A stretch of DNA of 23,323 bases from SVQP01 sp045594705 (GTDB lineage Bacteria > Bacillota > Clostridia > Oscillospirales > CAG-272), in NCBI GenBank assembly GCA_045594705.1, contig JAZNZB010000046.1:1-23323 (forward strand). The letters run 5' to 3'. Each line of letters starts with the position of its first letter. Position 1 is the stretch's first letter. The notes beneath the pieces are model-generated. The model saw only the letters and a program-made list of their open reading frames with translations. It had not been told where the DNA came from and searched no databases. Of this stretch, positions 14,218-21,015 are shown one piece after another. The position numbers and the translations under genes are program-made.

Positions 14218-16182
14218 TTAAAACGTAATAATCAACCCGCCGACCTCGGGGATCTCGTATTCCTTGCCACCCAAAATCAGCGTACCGCCCGCGCGGGTAG
14301 CCGATACGGCGCAAACGTGTGCGTCCATGGCAATATGTACGCTGTGTCCGTCAGGCAGCGGCACGGTGCCTTCGATCTTTCGGTACAGTCCGCGATCGGG
14401 CTGCACGGCAAAGGTCTCGTAGCCCACAGAGGTTGGATATACACCCAGGCAATATCTGCCCAAGAGGTAGATCGGTCCGCCACCCCACGCGTGGCAGAGC
14501 GAGCAGCCGTACTTTATGCCATACATACCAAAGTGCTCGATTCCCTTTTGCTCGGGCAGGTACTGCTCCCAGATCGAGGTCGCGCCCAAGGCAACCATGC
14601 CGCCCCAGTATGATTCGATCTTTTTCTGTGCGGTCTTGAGTCTGCCCATCATGCAAAGCGCGTTGAGCTCAAAGAACTCAAAATACGGCGTGGTGATCTG
14701 ATTGACCGCGTCGTTTTCAAGCACGCAGCGCACGATCTTCTGCGCGCGTCTGTGCGAAACAAAGCCGTACATGATGGCAAAGATGTTAGCGTGACGCGTC
14801 ACGTTCTCGCGGCCCGTGGTATGGCAATCGATAAACGCGCCGCGATCCTCGCGCCAGTAATCCTTCATAATGCGCTTTTGCAGCGCGTTGGCAGCCTCCG
14901 CATGCGCCTTTCCGTCCTTACCGACCAATGCGCACAGCTCTGCCATGCACCTGCGGCATTGCCAGAGCAATATCTGCTCTGCGCAAAGCGGGCCGCCCTT
15001 ATCCATATCCGACCAGTCGATAAAGATCCAGTCGCCGTCGCGGTAGCAAACGTAGCCGTTCTCGTCCAGTCTACCCACGATAAAGTCGTAGAGTGCCTGC
15101 AGACGATCGAAATAGATCTCGATGAACTGCTTGTCCCCCGTGGAGAAATAGTATTCGTAAGCCCCGATGATCAGATACATGGAATAATCGTTGATCGAAT
15201 TGATATGCTGCTCGTAAGGCGGCTTGCCCAAAAGTGCGATAATGGTGCGCTTGGTGATCTCGGGATCGAAATACAGATAGCGGTTTGCCATGTAGGATTG
15301 GTACGCATCTCCCGACCAGCACCAGCGGTCGCGCTTGATGCCGTCAAGGAAAAACTCTCGCGAATTGAGATGTAAGGTGTAAGCGCAGATCTCCCAGATC
15401 TTGTTGACGTTCTTTCGGTTGCATGCAAAGGTTGCCACGTCGGCAATCGGCAGATATTCGTAATCCGCCCGGACCTTCAGATTCTTGCCGCCCTGCACGC
15501 AAGCATAGCGGAACGCACGGCCGCTCAGGCGGTAGGTCCCCTTGCCGCTGACCGTCTCTCTGATCAACGCCTCGGCATGATCCAACGCCTCCTCGCGGGA
15601 TTCTCCGTAGGTCACGCGGATCTGATCATTTTCATCCGCACCCTCGATGCACAGATACGCGTAAGTCTCACGGCCGAAATCGTACAGTGTTCCCTGCTCG
15701 GTCGCGGTCACCTTGACCGGATCAAGACGCTCATAGGAGAAACGGAACACCTCGGGATTATCCTCGGGCGAGGTATAAGCGGGCGTGCAACCGACCGGTA
15801 CGCGGTGCGTCACGATCATATGGTCGGCGATCCAAGATTCGTCGGTCTTGAGATATTTGCTGTCCACGTAAAGGCTGGGCAGCCCCTCGGTTGCCAGCGT
15901 GACCACCATGATATTGTGATCTCCCGCACCGATTTTCAGATCGGTATTGACGGGCAGACGGTCATTGTCCACCATCACGTACGCCTTGGCGCGCGTAACA
16001 AAGCGCACCACGTCATCCTCATCCGCGTGGTAGCTCTTGAAAAAGCGCACGTTGGGATAAGGGGGCGAGAGCTTCCAGAACGTGGGATATTCGCAACCGA
16101 ATTCCTCGCGTCGCGCGTGCAGCAGCATGCTGTGATACAATTCAAAATCACCGTGATACCAGATCCATTTTGCTTGACTCAT
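14218..16182 (-). CDS. Cytoplasmic GH78-like glycosidase (alpha-L-rhamnosidase-like)
   Basis: A 654-residue protein with no signal peptide. Residues 1-240 are beta-rich accessory domains; about 250-580 form an (alpha/alpha)6 barrel; the last 70 residues are a small beta domain. Catalytic landmarks: Asp280-G-I-K-R-D285-R with W-S-G-D292-A, matching the D-x-x-x-R-D-E-R-x-x-W-T-G-D motif of GH78 but one residue shorter and lacking the Glu; Glu539 in ATSIWEQY as the expected general base; and His564 in CHAWGGGPIYLL, which is conserved in GH78. It probably removes terminal rhamnose or a related sugar from imported oligosaccharides; specificity is uncertain because of the altered acid motif. GGGAGG lies six bases before the ATG. 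No transporter gene adjoins it. The two DUF4832-type proteins nearby may act in the same sugar pathway. Confidence 0.8.
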   Translation of the reverse strand: MSQAKWIWYHGDFELYHSMLLHARREEFGCEYPTFWKLSPPYPNVRFFKSYHADEDDVVRFVTRAKAYVMVDNDRLPVNTDLKIGAGDHNIMVVTLATEGLPSLYVDSKYLKTDESWIADHMIVTHRVPVGCTPAYTSPEDNPEVFRFSYERLDPVKVTATEQGTLYDFGRETYAYLCIEGADENDQIRVTYGESREEALDHAEALIRETVSGKGTYRLSGRAFRYACVQGGKNLKVRADYEYLPIADVATFACNRKNVNKIWEICAYTLHLNSREFFLDGIKRDRWCWSGDAYQSYMANRYLYFDPEITKRTIIALLGKPPYEQHINSINDYSMYLIIGAYEYYFSTGDKQFIEIYFDRLQALYDFIVGRLDENGYVCYRDGDWIFIDWSDMDKGGPLCAEQILLWQCRRCMAELCALVGKDGKAHAEAANALQKRIMKDYWREDRGAFIDCHTTGRENVTRHANIFAIMYGFVSHRRAQKIVRCVLENDAVNQITTPYFEFFELNALCMMGRLKTAQKKIESYWGGMVALGATSIWEQYLPEQKGIEHFGMYGIKYGCSLCHAWGGGPIYLLGRYCLGVYPTSVGYETFAVQPDRGLYRKIEGTVPLPDGHSVHIAMDAHVCAVSATRAGGTLILGGKEYEIPEVGGLIITF

Positions 16183-16214
16183 ATGTAGCCTCCCGCGGTA
16201 TTAGTATTGATTCT

Positions 16215-16243
16215 ATTGTAACACAGAAAAAGCGGAAATGCAA
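16215..16243 (-). promoter_or_regulatory. Predicted sigma-A promoter of the GH78-like gene
   Basis: On the minus strand TTGCAT (16243-16238), a 17-bp spacer and TACAAT (16220-16215), each one base from consensus. It lies downstream of the XRE terminator, so the glycosidase has its own transcript. Confidence 0.65.
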
Positions 16244-16259
16244 TAGCGGAAAGCATAAC

Positions 16260-16293
16260 AAAAAGCAGGCGCAGAAAGATTTCTTGCACCTGC
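16260..16293 (-). terminator. Intrinsic terminator of the XRE gene
   Basis: On the minus strand GCAGG (16293-16289) and CCTGC (16269-16265) end an imperfect stem with paired GAAA/TTTC near the loop, followed by TTTTTG (16264-16259). It sits 12 bp past the stop of the XRE gene. Confidence 0.75.
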
Positions 16294-16305
16294 CTTCATG
16301 ATCAA

Positions 16306-16557
16306 TCAATGATCATTTTTATCCAGTCCTTCAAAGAGATCCTCAAATGAACATTGATAGATTTTCTTCAACTCCAATAACACGCTGATTCTGACATTCA
16401 GTTCACCGGATTCATATTTCGCATAGGTCGTTCTTCCGATATCACAACCTCTGCGTTGCAATTCCGCACACAATTTTTCCTGTGAAATATCATGCTTGTC
16501 ACGCAAAGCACGCAGATTATCGCCTATGCGTCTGTCTCTTCGCAATTTTTGTTCCAT
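16306..16557 (-). CDS. XRE-family helix-turn-helix regulator
   Basis: An 83-residue protein made almost wholly of a Cro/CI-type helix-turn-helix: residues about 15-70 run IGDNLRALRDKHDISQEKL, then GRTTYAKYESGELNVRISVL and ELKKIYQCSFEDLF. The start at 16557 (MEQKLRRDRR) has GAGG six bases upstream; a longer reading from 16593 overlaps the divergent promoter and is unlikely. The gene is AT-richer than its neighbours, a mild sign of transfer. It diverges from a strong rightward promoter flanked by TGACC/GGTCA dyads, which it may bind to repress itself and the now-decayed gene on the other side. A role in controlling the downstream glycosidase is possible, but a terminator lies between them. Confidence 0.88.
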   Translation of the reverse strand: MEQKLRRDRRIGDNLRALRDKHDISQEKLCAELQRRGCDIGRTTYAKYESGELNVRISVLLELKKIYQCSFEDLFEGLDKNDH

Positions 16558-16574
16558 ATTATACCTCACAATTT

Positions 16575-16646
16575 TGACCAATATCGGTTGCAACCAATAC
16601 TATTTTATGATATAATCACAGTAATTATTGACCGTTATACTGGTCA
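16575..16646 (+). promoter_or_regulatory. Divergent control region: strong rightward promoter with dyads
   Basis: TTGCAA (16588-16593), a 17-bp spacer and TATAAT (16611-16616) with extended -10 TGA. TGACC at 16575-16579, followed by a GGTTGCAACC palindrome, lies over the -35. The dyad TGACC-8 bp-GGTCA (16629-16646) lies just downstream of the expected start. The arrangement fits operators for the divergent XRE protein. The promoter now leads into a gene remnant. Confidence 0.7.
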
Positions 16647-16787
16647 GCTTTGGGAGGATATTATGGTATATTGGCGATTTGGAACGGAAAGCAAAGTGGA
16701 GGAACGTGGAACACGATCAAGTATGCGCAATCGAAAAACAAGCCAATCAAATATATCATGCTGAATGATTTTCTTGAAAACCTGTAA
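16632..16787 (+). pseudogene. Remnant of a SLOG-fold protein (C-terminal end only)
   Basis: The frame 16632-16787 has no usable start and encodes about 51 residues that include GILAIWNGKQSGGTWNTIKY, then a segment ending KPIKYIMLNDFLENL before TAA. The pattern hydrophobic-WxGxSxGTxxTI-x-A-x-x-x-x-K is the C-terminal nucleotide-sugar pocket motif of SLOG/LOG-like proteins (DUF1273/DUF2493 relatives). The first 100 or more residues such a protein needs are missing: the frame is closed by a TGA at 16629. It is a deleted gene end, AT-rich like the XRE gene. A different frame (16663-16764, 33 codons) has a GGGAGG box, but its product looks like out-of-frame SLOG sequence. Confidence 0.6.
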
Positions 16788-16799
16788 AAAACATAAAAC

Positions 16800-16827
16800 A
16801 GAAAAGCCGCCTTTTGGCGGCTTTTCT
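16800..16827. terminator. Bidirectional terminator
   Basis: AGAAAAGCCGCC (16800-16811), loop TTTT, GGCGGCTTTTCT (16816-16827): a 12-bp stem with A- and T-tracts on both sides. It ends the rightward SLOG-remnant transcript and the leftward four-helix-bundle gene. A TTCTGCATTTTGCATTTA tract lies between it and that gene's stop. Confidence 0.88.
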
Positions 16828-16849
16828 ACTACAATTCTGCATTTTGCAT

Positions 16850-17284
16850 TTACAAATACCCTCTGATATCGATCGCCAGCTGTTCTTCAAGATTGATCAG
16901 CCGCTTGCAAATGTCCTTGCTGTACTCGTCGGCGGCCTTGTACTGATTGAGATACTTGTTGAGCGACTTGACGCCCATGTTGCAGCCGTCCGTGATCAGG
17001 TCGGCAACCGTGTGATCCGATTCGTGCATGGTCAATTTCACGTTGGTCTTGATCCAGGACATGCTCTGCGCCATGGGAGAAGGATCCTTGCCCTCGTCGC
17101 CAAAGCGATCCAACTGCTCCTGCAGCTCGGTATTGAGCTGGTCGTGCTCGCGCTTGCAGGTCGTCAGGATCTCCATGAGCTTATTCGACTTGACCGTATC
17201 CAGCACCTCCTTGATGGACTGCACACCCATTTTGACACCTGCGTCACATTCCCGCAGCAGCTTGATGGTATCTTGCTCGATCAT
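16850..17284 (-). CDS. Ferritin-like four-helix-bundle protein (DUF2383-like)
   Basis: A 144-residue cytoplasmic protein predicted to be almost entirely helical. Helices run at about 3-30, 33-63, 72-104 and 106-140. Possible metal ligands sit where ferritin-like bundles place them: Glu46-His47 (CKREHDQL), His87-Glu88 and His91 (MHESDHTV), and Glu133. I read it as related to DUF2383/DUF892-type stress-linked bundles; the family name is tentative. The start at 17284 (MIEQDTIKLL) has GGAG eight bases upstream; the longer frame from 17356 would run into the divergent promoter at 17350-17378. It diverges from the DUF4832-type pair and does not obviously share its function. A storage, redox or stress role is inference only. 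Confidence 0.72.
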   Translation of the reverse strand: MIEQDTIKLLRECDAGVKMGVQSIKEVLDTVKSNKLMEILTTCKREHDQLNTELQEQLDRFGDEGKDPSPMAQSMSWIKTNVKLTMHESDHTVADLITDGCNMGVKSLNKYLNQYKAADEYSKDICKRLINLEEQLAIDIRGYL

Positions 17285-17349
17285 ATGAATTTCTCCTTTT
17301 TTATTACAGTATGCACCGCATTTTTGCACTTCATACACCGACATTTTTA

Positions 17350-17378
17350 TTGACAAGCAAAGGCGCGTATGGTATCAT
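17350..17378 (+). promoter_or_regulatory. Predicted sigma-A promoter of the DUF4832-type pair
   Basis: TTGACA (17350-17355), a 17-bp spacer and TATCAT (17373-17378) with extended -10 TGG. AAAGGAG and the ATG at 17416 follow. No promoter is seen in the 16-bp gap before the second gene, so it should drive both. Confidence 0.85.
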
Positions 17379-17415
17379 GAAATCAGAAATAAAACAAAAA
17401 AAGGAGACCGATATC

Positions 17416-18852
17416 ATGACCGATTTCCCGAATATTGTCAACGTTCCCGGCGGCAAAGAGGTACAGACCCTTTGCTTTATGACCGACAAAAAGCACGTGC
17501 GCAAAAACTTTGTGGATCTGCGCCTTCTGGTGGACGACAAGACCGTTTTGCGCAACCCGCATAAGGGCTGGTTCTGGCACTACATCGACAACGGCTACGG
17601 TCGCGGCGCATACCGCGAGGCGCATGATCCCGACGACGATCTTGCCGACTTCCCGGGACTCAATCACCTCTACCTGCGCTTTGACTGGGGCGACGTGGAA
17701 AAGGAAGAAGGCGTTTACGATTTTTCCTATCTTGACCAAATCATGGAAACGTGGGGAGAGCGCGGCTATCGATTCTCCTTACGCGTTTGCACCTACGAGG
17801 GTGCTGCGGAGCTCAATGACGCAACCCCTGCATACGTGTACGAAAAGGGGGCGCGCTGCTACCTTTTGGAGGACGGCAAGATTCAGCCCGACTTCGGGGA
17901 TCCCATCTTCCTTTCTTGTCTGGAACGATTCATGCAAGCCTTTGGAGAAAAATACAACGGCGACCCCCGCATCGAGTGCATTGACATTGGCACCCTGGGC
18001 ACCTGGGGCGAGGGGCATACGGTGGAGGGCGACGGCCGCATTTACCCCATCGAGACAATCAAGGCGCACTTTGATCTGCATGCAAAATATTTTCCCGACA
18101 CGCCCGTGCTTTGTAACGACGACCACATTGCAGGCCGCTTTGCAAACGGACAGGGTGAGGCGCAAGAGATCCTTGACTACGCCGCTGCCTGCGGCTTTGG
18201 CGTGCAGGATGACTCGATCTGCTGCGATTACTATTACCAGATGAACGATTACGACACCATGCGCGCACCCTGGGCGTTTGACCGTCTTGCTCCCAATGCA
18301 CCAAACGCGATCGAAATGGCGCACTACACCTACATCAAGCCGCGTTACGAATCCTATTTCCGTGGCGGCCTTACCGCCATGGAGTCCTTTAAGCGCGCGC
18401 ATGCCACCTTTGCGGGCTTTCACGGCTATCCGCGCAAGTGGCTGGCAAATGAATATTATCTGACCGAATACTGCGCAAACCGCCTTGGATATTGGTATTT
18501 CGTGACGGGCGCGGTCATTCCCGAGTTGACCGACACCGCCTACAATATCATTGAGCTTGACGTGGAAAACCGCGGCTGGGCACGCGCCTACCGTAAATAC
18601 GAGCTTAAGGTACGCCTGTGCGGCGAGGGTGGCACGTATACCATCCCCGTAGAGTGCGATAACCGCACCTGGGAGCCTGATGCCCCGCTGACGCTTGCTT
18701 TGCGTCTTGACGCACGCGGCGTGCCCGAAGGAGACTACGACCTCTTGATCGGTATGTTTGAGGGAGAGGTGCCCATCAAGCTTGCCATCAAGCAAGAGGC
18801 AATGCAGAACGACTACTATACCATTGCGCGCACACACGTGCGCAGCGTGTAA
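17416..18852 (+). CDS. DUF4874/DUF4832-type putative TIM-barrel glycosidase, copy 1
   Basis: A 478-residue cytoplasmic protein without a signal peptide. Residues about 45-375 read as a TIM barrel of glycosidase type: NPHKGWFWHYIDNGYGR near the start, then HLYLRFDWGDVEKEEGVYDF as in GH42/GH-A beta-strand 2, and a likely acid/base motif GTWGEGHT (Glu199). A second candidate catalytic residue, Glu300 in AIEM at a strand end, is conserved in the next gene, as is D265-D266. Residues about 376-470 form a beta-sandwich (IIELDVENRGWARAYRKYEL) typical of DUF4832. The start at 17416 has AAGGAG nine bases upstream; the open frame from 17311 starts before the promoter. The substrate is unknown; the GH78-like gene nearby suggests plant or microbial polysaccharide fragments. 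Domain names are from memory and the activity is inferred. Confidence 0.82.
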   Translation: MTDFPNIVNVPGGKEVQTLCFMTDKKHVRKNFVDLRLLVDDKTVLRNPHKGWFWHYIDNGYGRGAYREAHDPDDDLADFPGLNHLYLRFDWGDVEKEEGVYDFSYLDQIMETWGERGYRFSLRVCTYEGAAELNDATPAYVYEKGARCYLLEDGKIQPDFGDPIFLSCLERFMQAFGEKYNGDPRIECIDIGTLGTWGEGHTVEGDGRIYPIETIKAHFDLHAKYFPDTPVLCNDDHIAGRFANGQGEAQEILDYAAACGFGVQDDSICCDYYYQMNDYDTMRAPWAFDRLAPNAPNAIEMAHYTYIKPRYESYFRGGLTAMESFKRAHATFAGFHGYPRKWLANEYYLTEYCANRLGYWYFVTGAVIPELTDTAYNIIELDVENRGWARAYRKYELKVRLCGEGGTYTIPVECDNRTWEPDAPLTLALRLDARGVPEGDYDLLIGMFEGEVPIKLAIKQEAMQNDYYTIARTHVRSV

Positions 18853-18868
18853 GAAAGGAGCTGCGAAT

Positions 18869-20317
18869 ATGGAACATAAGCTTTATCCCAATCTTCAGCC
18901 CGCTCCCATACCGGACGGCAGTCAGACCATGTGCGGCACGTTTGATAACCCCTTGGCCCGCCCCGATTTTATTGACCTGCGTCCCTATCTTGACGACAAG
19001 ACCGTGCAGAAGAACCCGCACAAGGGCTGGTTCTGGCACTATATTGACAACGGCTACGGCCGGGAAAACTACCGCAATCCGAAATTCGCCGATCCCGCGG
19101 ACGATCTCTCCGACTTCCCGGGGCTCAACCATCTCTATCTGCGCTTTGACTGGGGCGACATTGAAAAAGAGGAGGGCGTTTACGACTTCTCGTACCTTGA
19201 CGAGATCATGGAAACGTGGGGAGCGCGCGGCTACACCTTTTCCATGCGCGTCTGCTCTTATGAGGGCGACCCCAACTTGAGCTACGCAACGCCCGCTTAC
19301 GTGTACAAAAAGGGCGCGCGCGGCTATCGCCTGCCCTCGGGTGCTTTGCAGCCCGACTACGGCGATCCCATTTTCCTTGAGTGCCTGGAAAAATTCATGC
19401 AAGTATTCGGCGCGCGCTACAACGGCGACCCGCGCATTGAATGCATTGACGTGGGCACGATGGGCACGTGGGGCGAGGGACACACGGCAGGCGACGGTGA
19501 CGGCGTGATCTACCCGACATGGGTAACCAAAAAGCACTTTGACCTGCATGCCAAGTACTTCCCCGACACGCCCGTGCTTTGCAACGACGACCACATGTGC
19601 AGCCGTATCGCGCACGGACAGGACGAGGTGCAGGAGATCTTGGACTATGCCTACGAGCGCGGTTTTGGCATTCAGGACGACTCGGTTTGCTGCAATTACT
19701 ACACGCAAGTCAACGATTACGACACGCTGCGCGCCCCCTGGGCATTTGACAAGCTGGCCACCAACGCCCCCGCCGCCATTGAAATGGAGCACTACGGCTA
19801 CGTGCATTCGCACAACGACCATTTCCGCGACGGGCTGACCGCCATGGAAGCCTTCAAGCGCACGCACGCCACCTTTGCAGGCTTTCACGGCTATCCCCGC
19901 GATTGGCTGAAAAACGAATACTATCTGACCGAATACTGCGCCAACCGACTTGGATATTGGTACTTTATCACGGGTGCAACCGTACCCGCGCTGCGCCGCT
20001 CGGCGCACAATATCGTCACACTGGACGTGCAAAATCGCGGCTGGGCACGCGCTTACCGCAAGTTTGATCTCAAAATCAGACTGCGCAGCGCGGATGGCAG
20101 CGAGTACGTGCTTGACACCGACGCGGACAACCGCACCTGGCTGTCGGGTGAAAAACTGACCGTGACGCTGCGCCCCGATTGCAGAAGCGTTCCCGCAGGT
20201 GACTACGAGCTCGCCATCGGTATGTTTGAGGGGGAAAGACCCATCAAATTTGCAATCAAGCAGGAGATCTTTGACGGCAGCTTCTATACGATTGCCAAGG
20301 ACGTAGAGGTGTTCTGA
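18869..20317 (+). CDS. DUF4874/DUF4832-type putative TIM-barrel glycosidase, copy 2
   Basis: A 482-residue paralogue of the preceding protein, collinear over its whole length. Long blocks are unchanged (NPHKGWFWHYIDNGYGR, KHFDLHAKYFPDTPVLCNDD in one stretch, YLTEYCANRLGYWYF) and overall identity looks well above half. The candidate catalytic residues are kept at Glu203 (GTWGEGHT) and Glu305 (AIEM). Differences cluster at the N-terminus (residues 1-35), at 150-165, around 205-222 after the GTWGEGHT loop, and at 308-318 (HYGYVHSHNDHF). These positions are near the expected active-site rim and may change specificity. The start at 18869 has AAAGGAG eight bases upstream, 16 bp after the stop of copy 1, so the two form an operon. 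No terminator is seen after it. Confidence 0.82.
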   Translation: MEHKLYPNLQPAPIPDGSQTMCGTFDNPLARPDFIDLRPYLDDKTVQKNPHKGWFWHYIDNGYGRENYRNPKFADPADDLSDFPGLNHLYLRFDWGDIEKEEGVYDFSYLDEIMETWGARGYTFSMRVCSYEGDPNLSYATPAYVYKKGARGYRLPSGALQPDYGDPIFLECLEKFMQVFGARYNGDPRIECIDVGTMGTWGEGHTAGDGDGVIYPTWVTKKHFDLHAKYFPDTPVLCNDDHMCSRIAHGQDEVQEILDYAYERGFGIQDDSVCCNYYTQVNDYDTLRAPWAFDKLATNAPAAIEMEHYGYVHSHNDHFRDGLTAMEAFKRTHATFAGFHGYPRDWLKNEYYLTEYCANRLGYWYFITGATVPALRRSAHNIVTLDVQNRGWARAYRKFDLKIRLRSADGSEYVLDTDADNRTWLSGEKLTVTLRPDCRSVPAGDYELAIGMFEGERPIKFAIKQEIFDGSFYTIAKDVEVF

Positions 20318-20324
20318 TACGCAC

Positions 20325-20335
20325 TACGTAGGGGA
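20325..20335. repeat. Isolated half of a GTAGGGG repeat
   Basis: CGTAGGGGAGG occurs without its inverted partner, 8 bp after the stop of the second DUF4832-type gene. It may be a decayed copy of the family seen complete at 10769-10885. Confidence 0.55.
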
Positions 20336-20375
20336 GGAGTATTTTCAAAAACTTTTACACTTTTCCGAAATTTTG

Positions 20376-20403
20376 TTGACTATCTATAGTGAAGGCCCTT
20401 CAC
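20376..20403 (+). promoter_or_regulatory. Control region of the ECF sigma operon with perfect palindrome
   Basis: TTGACT (20376-20381) and TATAGT (20385-20390) are too close to form one sigma-A promoter. Directly after them is a perfect palindrome GTGAAGG-C-CCTTCAC (20389-20403), 27 bp before the sigma start. It may be an operator, a hairpin in the leader, or part of a promoter read by the encoded sigma factor. AAGGAGG precedes the ATG at 20431. Confidence 0.55.
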
Positions 20404-20430
20404 GAAAAATCTATGACAAGGAGGTGTGTT

Positions 20431-21015
20431 ATGAAAGCCAAGGACAACGGCCGCATGAGTGACGGCGAGATCATGGATCTTTACTTTGAACGCGACGAGC
20501 GCGCGATCCGGGAAACCGACGCCAAGTATCGCACAAAGCTGCTTTACTTAGCGCGCAACATCGTGCACGACGCACAGGATGCCGAGGAATGCTTGAACGA
20601 TACCTACGTGCGCGTCTGGAATTCGATTCCGCCCGCAAGACCCGATTCATTCCCGGCTTTTCTGCTCTCGATCATGCGCCGCACGGCCATCAATCGCTAT
20701 AAAGCGACCAAACGGCAAAAGCGCGTGCCCGCAGAGCTGGTCTCTTCCCTTTCCGACCTTGACGACATGCTTGCAGACAGCGACGCCTTTTATACAGAGC
20801 AAGAGGCAAATGCACTTGGCGAGACGCTGACCGCATTTACAAACGCACTCTCCGACCGCCGTGCCTATATCTTTATGAGCAGATATTATCTGAGCCGCCC
20901 CATTGACGAGATTGCAGAAAAGCTGGGGTGCAGCAAGTCCACGGTCAACAAAGAAATTGCCGCCATCAAGCAGGAGCTGCGGCAGCTTTTGGAAAGCGAG
21001 GGTTATTTGAAATGA
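20431..21015 (+). CDS. ECF-type RNA polymerase sigma factor
   Basis: A 194-residue protein with the two-domain ECF plan. Region 2 spans about 25-95 (LARNIVHDAQDAEECLNDTYVRVWNSI..., followed by SFPAFLLSIMRRTAINRYKA). Region 4 spans about 130-190 with the helix-turn-helix RPIDEIAEKLGCSKSTVNKE. The acidic segment between them (SDLDDMLADSDAF) is the linker. The start at 20431 has GGAGG six bases upstream; the in-frame start at 20389 is inside the palindrome and not used. The stop overlaps the next start (ATGA), so it is coupled to the membrane protein that probably restrains it. The regulon is unknown but may include its own operon. Confidence 0.92.
   Translation: MKAKDNGRMSDGEIMDLYFERDERAIRETDAKYRTKLLYLARNIVHDAQDAEECLNDTYVRVWNSIPPARPDSFPAFLLSIMRRTAINRYKATKRQKRVPAELVSSLSDLDDMLADSDAFYTEQEANALGETLTAFTNALSDRRAYIFMSRYYLSRPIDEIAEKLGCSKSTVNKEIAAIKQELRQLLESEGYLK

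Noticed and set aside
16663..16764. A 33-codon frame with a good GGGAGG box after a strong promoter
   Set aside because: The alternative frame over the same bases reads as the SLOG C-terminal motif, so the GGGAGG is explained by Leu-Gly-Gly codons. The 33-residue product has no hydrophobic or toxin-like character. It remains a weak possibility.
18788..20032. A 414-codon minus-strand open frame opposite the second DUF4832-type gene
   Set aside because: A comparable antisense frame occurs opposite its paralogue, as expected from shared codon bias. The sense proteins are conserved with each other and have promoter and ribosome binding sites.
1651..20335. GTAGGGG repeats as a possible CRISPR array
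   Set aside because: Copies are kilobases apart, palindromic and of unequal length, with no regular spacers and no cas genes.
2485..20384. The heptamer GACTATC upstream of both sigma genes (2485-2491 and 20378-20384) as a shared promoter element
   Set aside because: A seven-base match in two leaders of this length could easily be chance. The spacing to the start codons differs, and the flanking bases do not agree.
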